IMG/VR virus record: IMGVR_UViG_3300031721_000035
Location: 1 to 27,574 of that record
Source: a virus
DNA: 27,574 nucleotides
Strand: one strand, 5' to 3'
Under the pieces are notes generated by a model. It did not search any database and was not told the origin of the DNA. It worked only from the letters and a program-made list of their open reading frames with translations. Both the position numbers and the translations under genes were made by a program. Below, piece after piece: positions 20,518-26,799 of this stretch; position 1 is the first letter of the stretch; each line of letters opens with the position of its first letter.

Positions 20518-20697
20518 ATGAATTATGAAATAGGACAAAAAGTTTGGGTTACATTGAATGCACCAGAATGTTTTGGAATTGCATGTATTGGTACAGTTGT
20601 TGGTTTCACTCCTAAAAGAATTAAGTGTGAAGTGAATGGTTTTATTGCAAACTATGCATCTACAAACGTTGAACCTAAGGAATTGGCACATGTATAA
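20518..20697 (+). CDS. Small beta-rich protein (59 aa)
   Basis: ATG behind AAAGGA. The pattern IGQKVWVTLNAPECFGIACIGTVVGF then RIKCEVNGFIANY resembles an SH3-like small barrel (alternating strands with a Gly turn). Three cysteines. Similar mini-barrels occur in phage early regions and may bind nucleic acid or a host protein; not proven. Overlaps the next gene by 8 bp. Confidence 0.6.
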   Translation: MNYEIGQKVWVTLNAPECFGIACIGTVVGFTPKRIKCEVNGFIANYASTNVEPKELAHV

Positions 20698-20902
20698 TGA
20701 CAGAACTGCGGTGGCAGCCTTAGACCATTACTACACTCAACACAATGTTGATGACTTTAAGTATGGAGACATAGAAGGCAAAGCAGCATTCGAATGTTAC
20801 TGTGTACATAACGATGAATTCTTTCTTGAATTTATCTGTGCGTATCTCGATATTGTAAATGATATCAAATCTTCTTATCCTAAAATACCAGAAAGTGTTT
20901 AA
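20690..20902 (+). CDS. Small acidic hypothetical protein (70 aa)
   Basis: The start is ATG 20690 (MYNDRTAVAALDHYY), inside the end of the previous gene. Acidic and helical, with Tyr/Phe-rich regions (FECYCVHNDEFFLEFICAYL). Its TAA stop is the first part of the AACATGTT operator of the next promoter. Function unknown. Confidence 0.6.
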   Translation: MYNDRTAVAALDHYYTQHNVDDFKYGDIEGKAAFECYCVHNDEFFLEFICAYLDIVNDIKSSYPKIPESV

Positions 20903-20950
20903 CATGTTATGTTTGTTTTCCTTTACTTTTAGAGAAAAGTATGGTATAAT
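20901..20950 (+). promoter_or_regulatory. Sigma70-type promoter with AACATGTT palindrome
   Basis: Palindrome 20901-20908, 13-bp gap, -35 TTTACT (20922-20927), 17-bp spacer, TATGGTATAAT ending 20950. Drives 20986. Confidence 0.8.
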
Positions 20951-20985
20951 GATACTATAAAATAAACCTAAGCGGAGAATATAAT

Positions 20986-21225
20986 ATGAATTCAATAACT
21001 AAAATAAATCATAACTTTAATCTACCACACGAAGTTTCTATCTCGGATTTCTTAACTCTTATAAACGAATTTCAACTTACTCTAATCTCATCCATACCAA
21101 TTGGACCTGATGCGGGAAATCCAAATATTACTGTTTCTGCCACTCCAACATCTATTACTGCTTTTAAACATTATGTTGAGCAGCGCAGTGGTCTACAAAC
21201 GTACTTGCTATCACAGGTCGGTTAA
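20986..21225 (+). CDS. Small hypothetical protein (79 aa)
   Basis: Leader GCGGAGAATATAAT before ATG, the same as at 9746. Mixed hydrophobic and polar, with VSISDFLTLINEFQLTLISSIP then a Gly/Asn/Pro turn (GPDAGNPNITV) and a polar C-terminal helix. No recognised motif. Its stop overlaps the next operator. Confidence 0.6.
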   Translation: MNSITKINHNFNLPHEVSISDFLTLINEFQLTLISSIPIGPDAGNPNITVSATPTSITAFKHYVEQRSGLQTYLLSQVG

Positions 21226-21293
21226 CATGTTAATCACAAACTTTGAAATAAGTGAATTTTTTCCTTTACATTCGTCTAAAAGCGTGGTATAAT
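21224..21293 (+). promoter_or_regulatory. Sigma70-type promoter with AACATGTT palindrome
   Basis: Palindrome 21224-21231, 33-bp gap holding ATAAGTGAATTTTTT, -35 TTTACA (21265-21270), 17-bp spacer, TATAAT 21288-21293 (here GTGG instead of ATGG before it). Drives the 21339-22127 group. Confidence 0.85.
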
Positions 21294-21338
21294 AGTACTA
21301 TAAAATAACAAATTAACTATTTAACGGGAGTTTATATA

Positions 21339-21635
21339 ATGTTAGTTACAATCACTTTTAATAACGATCACGGTGGAATACCTTACACAGCGGCGTCAGT
21401 TCAGACACCATGTATAAGTGCCGATAAAGCACTCAATTATGCTTTCGAAAAAACTCAAAATGTTTTTTCATCTTGGTCCGAAAGTAAACACGATCGAATT
21501 ACAATTGCTCATCACAAGTTTGATGGATCACCTCTTCGAAGCTCAATGGTTGGCGACGAATTTATAGTTTGGTCTTCAAATAAAGAATTTAAGAAATTCA
21601 TATGTGAAAGTGTTGGTTGGAAGGAGCTTGCGTAA
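21339..21635 (+). CDS. Small hypothetical protein (98 aa)
   Basis: ATG behind CGGGAGT. Predicted alpha/beta: MLVTITFNND, a helix (ADKALNYAFEKTQNVFSSW), strand DRITIAHH, FDGSP turn, then DEFIVWSSNKEFKKFI. A compact globular fold, not recognised. TAATG overlap with the next gene. Confidence 0.65.
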   Translation: MLVTITFNNDHGGIPYTAASVQTPCISADKALNYAFEKTQNVFSSWSESKHDRITIAHHKFDGSPLRSSMVGDEFIVWSSNKEFKKFICESVGWKELA

Positions 21636-21799
21636 TGTATAATATGAAAATAAAAGGTGCAACTACTGTACTGAATAAAGAACGTATCTTTTTAGGATTA
21701 ACAATGAAAGAACTGTTAATCTTTATTCGACGTAATCCGTATGCTTTTACAGATAAAACAATATTAGCATATAAAATCTTTAACCAGGAGGCAGCGTAA
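21635..21799 (+). CDS. Small basic hypothetical protein (54 aa)
   Basis: The start is ATG 21635 in TAATG with the previous stop; an upstream ATG at 21617 is less likely. Basic, with a helical core (TMKELLIFIRRNPYAFTDKTILAYKIF). No known motif. TAATG overlap with the SWIM-like gene. Confidence 0.6.
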   Translation: MYNMKIKGATTVLNKERIFLGLTMKELLIFIRRNPYAFTDKTILAYKIFNQEAA

Positions 21800-22005
21800 T
21801 GGCACATTCTTGTGATGAAATTAATACACGTAAACATCCATTTGTAGGTGTTACGTGGCCTGTTACTGGATCTCGCGGTGATGCGTACCAAGTGCGTATG
21901 TACGATAGTGGATTAGATTGTAGTTGTATTGCTTATCGTAAGTGTAAGCATATTAAATCTGTTGAAGATAAAATTTTAGGAAAGGATATAGTATGTATTG
22001 GTTAG
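21799..22005 (+). CDS. SWIM-type zinc-finger-like small protein
   Basis: Residues 42-53 (CSCIAYRKCKHI) fit the SWIM signature C-x-C-x(n)-C-x-H, which binds one Zn2+ and usually mediates DNA or protein contacts. Upstream strands (YQVRMYDSGLD) fit the usual beta hairpin before the CxC. The protein is almost only the SWIM unit. Function unknown; likely a small nucleic-acid-binding factor. Confidence 0.65.
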   Translation: MAHSCDEINTRKHPFVGVTWPVTGSRGDAYQVRMYDSGLDCSCIAYRKCKHIKSVEDKILGKDIVCIG

Positions 22006-22127
22006 AGATTGCAATGCCTGATGAAGAACTAATGGTTTGGGAATATTTAAATTCTAGACAAGTAATTTCTTTACGTAACGATTATATTAATTTAGGTTGC
22101 GAAGTTCGAACAGGGAAACACGATTAA
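21993..22127 (+). CDS. Small hypothetical protein (44 aa)
   Basis: ATG with AAAGGA eight bases upstream, overlapping the previous gene by 13 bp. Acidic first half (MYWLEIAMPDEELMVWEYL) and basic end. Too short for many gene finders, but coding context and ribosome binding site are good. Stop lies within the next operator. Confidence 0.6.
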   Translation: MYWLEIAMPDEELMVWEYLNSRQVISLRNDYINLGCEVRTGKHD

Positions 22128-22195
22128 CATGTTAACAACAAAAATGCAAATAAGTGAATTTTTTCCTTTACTTTTAGATAAAAGTATGGTATAAT
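22126..22195 (+). promoter_or_regulatory. Sigma70-type promoter with AACATGTT palindrome
   Basis: Palindrome 22126-22133, 33-bp gap with ATAAGTGAATTTTTT, -35 TTTACT (22167-22172), 17-bp spacer, TATGGTATAAT ending 22195. Drives 22228 and the DUF932 operon. Confidence 0.85.
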
Positions 22196-22227
22196 ATTAC
22201 TATAAGATTGAAAAAGGAGTCTATATT

Positions 22228-22320
22228 ATGAATAAAATTATTAAACAAGCATTAATAGAAACTACAGTTTGGGGTGCTCTCACTCTTCAAGTTCTATTTG
22301 TTTATTTTTACGTGTTATAA
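22228..22320 (+). CDS. Tiny single-pass membrane peptide (30 aa)
   Basis: ATG behind AAAGGAG. After MNKIIKQ comes one membrane segment running to the end (TTVWGALTLQVLFVYFYVL). First ORF of the DUF932 transcript, ending 13 bases before its ATG. Could be a functional micropeptide or a translated leader. Confidence 0.55.
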   Translation: MNKIIKQALIETTVWGALTLQVLFVYFYVL

Positions 22321-22333
22321 GGAGGATTATATA

Positions 22334-23290
22334 ATGGCACACAATGTTGAAACTATGGCATACGCAGGCGAAGTACCGTGGCACGGTCTTGGAGTTCCTG
22401 TATCGAACGATTTAACTCCAGTTCAAATGATGGAAAAAGCTGGTCTTGATTGGACAGTCGAACAAATCGATTCATACGTTAAAGTAGGTGATAAGCAAAT
22501 TCCTACTGGTATGAAATCTCTAGTAAGAAGTTCTGATAATAAAGTTCTTACTAATATTGGTCAAGTCTGGAATCCTGTACAAAACGAAGATGCATTCAAT
22601 TTCTTCAGTGAGTATGTGATGAAAGGCGATATGGAAATGCATACAGCAGGTTCACTTAAAGGTGGTCAGATTGTATGGGCTTTAGCAAAAGTCAAAGAGT
22701 CTTTTGATCTTTTTGGTGGTGATACAGTAGAGTCTTACTTATTATTCTCTAACCCTCACAAATACGGTTTCTCAATCGATGTGAGATTCACACCAATCAG
22801 AGTTGTATGTAACAATACACTTTCATTATCTCTCGAAGCTAAAGCTGAAAGATCTGTTAAAGTTGGTCATAGAACAGAGTTCAATGCTAACGAAGTTAAA
22901 AAAGCTCTTGGTATTGCATCTGCAAAACTTCATGAGTATAAAGATATGGCTCAATTTCTTGGTTCAAAGAGATACAATGTCGATGCTCTTGTTGAGTACT
23001 ACAATACAGTATTTCCAAGAACTGCTGACAAGAGAGTTCAAAATCAAGAACTATCTATTGAAACTTTATCTAAAAATGCAAAAGCTGCATTTGATGCTAT
23101 CGAACAACAACCTGGTGCAAAGTTTGCTGAAGGTTCTTGGTGGCAGGCTTTTAATTCAGTAACTTATGTTACTGATCATTTACAAGGTAGAAATGCAGAT
23201 AACAGATTATACTCTTCATGGTTTGGTGGTAACCAAGTTAGAAAAAGAGATGCACTTAAAACTGCATTACAATTTGCGAGTAAAGTCTAA
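22334..23290 (+). CDS. DUF932 phage/plasmid-like protein
   Basis: The start is ATG 22334 with AAGGAGG ahead; the reading from 22274 runs through the membrane peptide region. The N-terminus MAHNVETMAYAGEVPWHGLG is the hallmark of the DUF932 family (TIGR03299), which is widespread in phages and plasmids. Further family marks: WNPVQNEDAFNFF near 80, and FTPIRVVCNNTLSLSL near 155-170. 318 residues is typical. Biochemical function unknown; often in mobile-element early regions. Confidence 0.9.
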   Translation: MAHNVETMAYAGEVPWHGLGVPVSNDLTPVQMMEKAGLDWTVEQIDSYVKVGDKQIPTGMKSLVRSSDNKVLTNIGQVWNPVQNEDAFNFFSEYVMKGDMEMHTAGSLKGGQIVWALAKVKESFDLFGGDTVESYLLFSNPHKYGFSIDVRFTPIRVVCNNTLSLSLEAKAERSVKVGHRTEFNANEVKKALGIASAKLHEYKDMAQFLGSKRYNVDALVEYYNTVFPRTADKRVQNQELSIETLSKNAKAAFDAIEQQPGAKFAEGSWWQAFNSVTYVTDHLQGRNADNRLYSSWFGGNQVRKRDALKTALQFASKV

Positions 23291-23499
23291 TGACTGATGG
23301 CCCTTTAAAAAGAGCATTTGATCTCCTGGATACTGACGGCGTCATATCCAGAGAGCTCATCACTTATAGAATTCGCGATGGCTTTGTTGTAAAAGAAACT
23401 GTACATCGTAAATATAACGAAAATGATGAAAGTAACTATATTGATTCTACTAAATCTGAACCACTAACTAGAAAAGGACCTAAAACATGTGGCCATTAA
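23290..23499 (+). CDS. Small hypothetical protein (69 aa)
   Basis: TAATG overlap with DUF932. Acidic/basic mix: a helix (LKRAFDLLDTDG) and strands (LITYRIRDGFVVKETVHRKY). A beta-strand RIRDGFVVKETV resembles N-terminal strands of small phage proteins, not a defined family. A short basic tail ends in Cys-Gly-His. Confidence 0.6.
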   Translation: MTDGPLKRAFDLLDTDGVISRELITYRIRDGFVVKETVHRKYNENDESNYIDSTKSEPLTRKGPKTCGH

Positions 23500-23675
23500 T
23501 AATAATAGCAGCAATATTCGGTATCGATAATAAAGAATTTATTGATACATCAAGTAAACAACTTAATCTTGGTTACACTTGGAAATTTGTTGGAAAGCAA
23601 AAACCAGAAGGCGTGCCTGCAATCACGATCAAACCAGAATCAGGCGATGAATTTATTTTATGGAAGTTAAAATAA
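23487..23675 (+). CDS. Small hypothetical protein with hydrophobic N-terminus (62 aa)
   Basis: ATG 23487 is 12 bp inside the previous gene. Short hydrophobic start (MWPLIIIAAIFGI) then a beta-like segment (LGYTWKFVGKQKPEG, DEFILWKLK). May be membrane-attached or exported. TAATG overlap with the next gene. Confidence 0.6.
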   Translation: MWPLIIIAAIFGIDNKEFIDTSSKQLNLGYTWKFVGKQKPEGVPAITIKPESGDEFILWKLK

Positions 23676-23890
23676 TGAGTAAGTCTCGCAGTGTATTTAA
23701 AGATGCTCTTACCATGTCTATGGGTGTGGAAAGAATTCTTACAGAAATTAGTTTATACGAAGCATTAAATAAAAGATCAAAAAGTGTAAAGAAAAGACTT
23801 GAAAGATTGTATATGGCTCGTGAGCAATTAGTAGAAAATCCTAAAGAGTCTGCAGATCTTGTAAAACAATTTAAGGAGACATATTCGTGA
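23675..23890 (+). CDS. Small helical basic protein (71 aa)
   Basis: The start is ATG 23675 in TAATG. Predicted nearly all helix: FKDALTMSMGVERILTEISL, SKSVKKRLERLYMAREQL, SADLVKQFKETY. Lys/Arg-rich middle could contact nucleic acid. Function unknown. Confidence 0.6.
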   Translation: MSKSRSVFKDALTMSMGVERILTEISLYEALNKRSKSVKKRLERLYMAREQLVENPKESADLVKQFKETYS

Positions 23891-24327
23891 AAGAAAAGAT
23901 AGTAAACTATACATTAGCTGGTACGCTAATGATGTACGTAGCACTCTTAGCAAATAGCGGATATGCTACTCAACAATACAATGCCGATGTGCAAGATCAT
24001 TATAAAACAGTTATAAGTCAAAAACCTTATAATGTTGAAGTTTGTAGAGATCAAATGACATCAGGTGACAAGACTGGTGATGCTCTTACTGGAGCAATCA
24101 TTGGTGGAATTTTAGGTAATAACATCAAAGGAGAAAAAGATGGTGGAGCAATCGGAGCTATTATTGGTGGCATGCTTGGTCATTCAAATAGTGGCGCTAG
24201 TGGCGGTGTTAAGACAATCTGCAGCAATCAAACGCGTTATAAGGAAGAGTCTAAAAGAGTCTACTCTCATTCATCAATCACTTTCGCATACGAAGGAAGG
24301 GCCTACACGGTAAATTTTAAAAAATGA
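23887..24327 (+). CDS. Glycine-zipper 2TM surface-antigen-like protein, exported
   Basis: GTG start overlapping the upstream TGA. Signal peptide at residues 1-27 (TLAGTLMMYVALLANSGYA). The core (residues about 60-98) is a double glycine zipper: GDALTGAIIGGILGNNI then GGAIGAIIGGMLG, the Rick_17kDa/glycine-zipper pattern that inserts in or rests on the outer membrane. A cysteine before and one after the zipper may form a disulfide. A Tyr/Ser-rich beta tail follows. Proteins like this occur in marine phages; their role may be in the host envelope or lysis. Confidence 0.75.
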   Translation: MKEKIVNYTLAGTLMMYVALLANSGYATQQYNADVQDHYKTVISQKPYNVEVCRDQMTSGDKTGDALTGAIIGGILGNNIKGEKDGGAIGAIIGGMLGHSNSGASGGVKTICSNQTRYKEESKRVYSHSSITFAYEGRAYTVNFKK

Positions 24328-24488
24328 AACATAAACCAGATATGATAGCCGCATGGGCAAAGGAAAATGGTATTAGAGGATTTGATCAATACGATCCTAA
24401 TCAGCGTAATGAAGATAAAAAGAAAAACCATCAACATAAAAAGTTTAATAAAACTGTAACATCTAAAAAATATCCAAATAATAAATAA
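24324..24488 (+). CDS. Small basic hydrophilic protein (54 aa)
   Basis: ATGA overlap with the glycine-zipper gene. Start MKHKPDMIAAWAKENGIRGF, then a Lys/Asn/His-rich tail (NEDKKKNHQHKKFNK). Disordered and basic; function unknown. Confidence 0.55.
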   Translation: MKHKPDMIAAWAKENGIRGFDQYDPNQRNEDKKKNHQHKKFNKTVTSKKYPNNK

Positions 24489-24520
24489 TGTTAAGCGTTA
24501 ATTAATTAAAAGGATGTAAC

Positions 24521-24625
24521 ATGATAGAACGATTTGTTGAGTTCTTAAGAAAGAAATTAGGAATTAAAGAACCAAAGGAAGTAGGATATCTAGGCAGAGA
24601 CTTAGCTAAACATAAAAACAAGTAA
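24521..24625 (+). CDS. Tiny basic peptide (34 aa)
   Basis: ATG behind AAGGATGTAAC. Amphipathic helix IERFVEFLRKKLGI, then a Gly/Lys-rich tail. Last ORF before the 24649 terminator. Its N-terminal amphipathic helix could associate with a membrane. Confidence 0.55.
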   Translation: MIERFVEFLRKKLGIKEPKEVGYLGRDLAKHKNK

Positions 24626-24648
24626 TACTATAAATCTTTTATTTAATT

Positions 24649-24672
24649 AAAGCGTCTTTGGACGCTTTTTTT
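24649..24672 (+). terminator. Rho-independent terminator
   Basis: AAAGCGTC, TTTG loop, GACGCTTT, then TTTT. Perfect 8-bp stem. It ends the DUF932-to-34-aa transcript directly before the next promoter. Confidence 0.9.
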
Positions 24673-24674
24673 AG

Positions 24675-24703
24675 TGTACAAACTTGTATAAATAGTGTAT
24701 AAT
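24675..24703 (+). promoter_or_regulatory. Overlapping sigma70-type and T4-late promoter
   Basis: TGTACA (24675-24680), 17-bp spacer, TATAAT (24698-24703) as in the series. Within the spacer a T4-late TATAAATA sits at 24687-24694. The two could act at different times on the head-protein genes behind them. Confidence 0.65.
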
Positions 24704-24722
24704 AAGATCAAAGGGGATTATT

Positions 24723-25571
24723 ATGAGAAGATTTAAAAGTTTTATTAGGGAGATGGCAGCTGTGAGCATAAACGATTTGGACATGACCTTTATTAAAAGA
24801 GCCGAAAGAGTTACTTCTTTTAATATAAGCTCTACAGATTTTCAATCAAAAAAAAATAAAGCTGAAATACAACATCTTATTAAGAAACATTTCTTTCCAG
24901 ATTTTGATTTAGATAAGACAATTAAAGGACAACCAACTGCTGCTGCACTTAATGATCTAATTACTGATTTACAAAGTGAAAGCTTTTCTATGTATAATAA
25001 ATTGCATAATTATCCTTTAAATGGAATTGGTCCGGCTGAAGCAACATTATATTTTTTGTGTGATGAGGCGCAATTAGGAGGAGGTAGCTCTGCAGGTGTT
25101 GATTTAAAGATTGGTTCTACAGATTATGAAATAAAAGCAGTATTGTCAAACGCGCAAAAAACACATGTAAGTGGATTTAAGCTTGGTGCTGGAACTGATT
25201 TTAAAAAAATTATAACAGAATTAATGAGCATGAAAGAATTATATGGAATAAAAACTACTGGTAAAGGTAAAGAAGAAATTCCTTCGAAGTCTGGCATAGA
25301 AGTGTTTAGACAAAAAGATCCTGCAAAAATGGCTGCACTAGATAAATTATTTCAGAGAGAATGTGCAGACTATTTTGGAAATAAACAAGTAATTTTCATG
25401 GCTAATAACGCTAGTCAAAAAATAGATCCTGAATTTCCAGATGCTGGAAAACAAAAAGTCTTATCAAAAGGTTCTGGTAAGTGCATATCAATACAAAAAG
25501 TAATTCCATCAAAATGTAAAATACAAGTTGTAACTCAAGGAATTATTAAACCAATAATAGCGTTAAAATAA
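24723..25571 (+). CDS. PD-(D/E)XK-like protein with capsid-targeting N-terminus
   Basis: ATG with AAAGGGG ahead. MRRFKSFIRE at residues 1-10 matches the T4 capsid-targeting sequence (compare MKTYQEFIAE of the T4 internal proteins), with cleavage expected after Glu10. A nuclease-like motif follows near 103-140: GPAEATLYF, then AGVDLKIGSTDYEIKAV, with E106, D127 and E136-x-K138 as candidate metal ligands. The C-terminal region is basic. This suggests a DNA-interacting protein packaged in the head. Both motif readings are mine and not confirmed by search. Similar genes precede DUF6267 in T4-like marine phages. Confidence 0.55.
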   Translation: MRRFKSFIREMAAVSINDLDMTFIKRAERVTSFNISSTDFQSKKNKAEIQHLIKKHFFPDFDLDKTIKGQPTAAALNDLITDLQSESFSMYNKLHNYPLNGIGPAEATLYFLCDEAQLGGGSSAGVDLKIGSTDYEIKAVLSNAQKTHVSGFKLGAGTDFKKIITELMSMKELYGIKTTGKGKEEIPSKSGIEVFRQKDPAKMAALDKLFQRECADYFGNKQVIFMANNASQKIDPEFPDAGKQKVLSKGSGKCISIQKVIPSKCKIQVVTQGIIKPIIALK

Positions 25572-25572
25572 A

Positions 25573-26799
25573 ATGAGATTTATAGAATTTATATCAGAAC
25601 AAAAAAACACTCATATGACTCATATCGAGGACAAGGTTCTGTACGGTGGAGTCAACGGAACAAGAGAAGCAATACTTGCTTTAAGATCTTTAAGAGATAT
25701 GGTAGCAGGTGTGCATGATGGAAATGTTAGCGTGAAATGGGATGGAGCACCTGCAGTATTTGCTGGTACAGATCCAAATGACGGTAAGTTTTTTGTAGCT
25801 AAAAAAGGAATATTCAATACAAATCCTAAAGTATACAAAACAAATGCAGATGTTGATGATGATACAAGTGGCGAACTTAATAAGAAATTAAAAGCAGCAT
25901 TGCAGTATTTGCCTGAACTTGGTATCAAAGGTGTAATACAAGGTGACTTCTTATTTAATTCAAACGAAGTTAAAACAAAAAAACTACAAGGTAAACAATA
26001 CGTAACTTTTCATCCTAACACTATTGTGTATGCTGTTCCAGCTGGAACTGAAGCTGCAAAGAAAGTTAAGGCTGCAAAGATCGGTGTTGTGTGGCATACA
26101 ACTTATATAGGTTCAACATTTGAATCAATGAAAGCGTCTTATGGCGTGGATATAAGTAAATTTGCATCTAGCACAAATGTTTGGTCTCAAGATGCAATGC
26201 TCAGAGATATGACTCAGTTCACAATGACTAAAAAAGACACTGATGAAGTGAACGGTCATTTAAGTAATTGTGGTAGAATATTCAATAAAATATCTAGTAC
26301 AACACTAAAAACACTTGAAAACGATCAGACTCTTGCTGGCTATATAGAAACATTTAATAATACTTATGTGAGAAAAGGCGAAATAGTTGGTAATACTAAA
26401 ACACATGTTGATAAACTCATATTACACATAAAACAAAAGTTTCAAAAAGAGATAAATAAAAGGAAAACCGAAAAAGGTAAAGGCGCACAACAAAAAAAAT
26501 TAGATGATGTATTACGATTCTTTTCACCACAAAATAAAATTAGTTTACAAATGATGTTTGATCTTCAGAAATCTATAGTTCTAGCGAAATTAAAAATTAT
26601 AAATATACTAAATAGGTTAAATAGCGCACAAACCTTTCTTAAGACTCGTGATGGTTATAAGGTAACGGGTCAAGAAGGTTATGTTGCTATTGACAAACTT
26701 GGTGGTGACGCTGTGAAAATTGTTGATCGTATGGAATTTTCATATGCCAACTTTTCACCAGAAATTATAAAAGGATGGGATAAGCCGGGGAGGAATTAA
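25573..26799 (+). CDS. DUF6267 protein, nucleotidyltransferase/ligase-like, with capsid-targeting N-terminus
   Basis: MRFIEFISE (residues 1-9) is a second T4-type targeting sequence, with cleavage expected after Glu9. Residues 12-66 match the DUF6267 family (THIEDKVLYGGVNGT, VSVKWDGAPAVFAGTDP). The K55-W-D-G58 is the K-x-DG nucleotidyl-attack motif of ATP-dependent ligases, followed by FVAKKGIF (motif III position), GVIQGDFLF (about 120-128), and near the end QEGYVAIDKLGGDAVKIVDR, resembling motifs IV and V. That is the fold of the DNA/RNA ligase core. The middle (280-330) is a Lys-rich helix. Cosubstrate and target are unknown. Confidence 0.75.
   Translation: MRFIEFISEQKNTHMTHIEDKVLYGGVNGTREAILALRSLRDMVAGVHDGNVSVKWDGAPAVFAGTDPNDGKFFVAKKGIFNTNPKVYKTNADVDDDTSGELNKKLKAALQYLPELGIKGVIQGDFLFNSNEVKTKKLQGKQYVTFHPNTIVYAVPAGTEAAKKVKAAKIGVVWHTTYIGSTFESMKASYGVDISKFASSTNVWSQDAMLRDMTQFTMTKKDTDEVNGHLSNCGRIFNKISSTTLKTLENDQTLAGYIETFNNTYVRKGEIVGNTKTHVDKLILHIKQKFQKEINKRKTEKGKGAQQKKLDDVLRFFSPQNKISLQMMFDLQKSIVLAKLKIINILNRLNSAQTFLKTRDGYKVTGQEGYVAIDKLGGDAVKIVDRMEFSYANFSPEIIKGWDKPGRN

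Noticed and set aside
20200-20691. 163-residue minus-strand ORF
   Set aside because: It covers the DUF59 gene, a promoter and the 20518 gene on the other strand; Cys/Asn/Phe-rich shadow composition.
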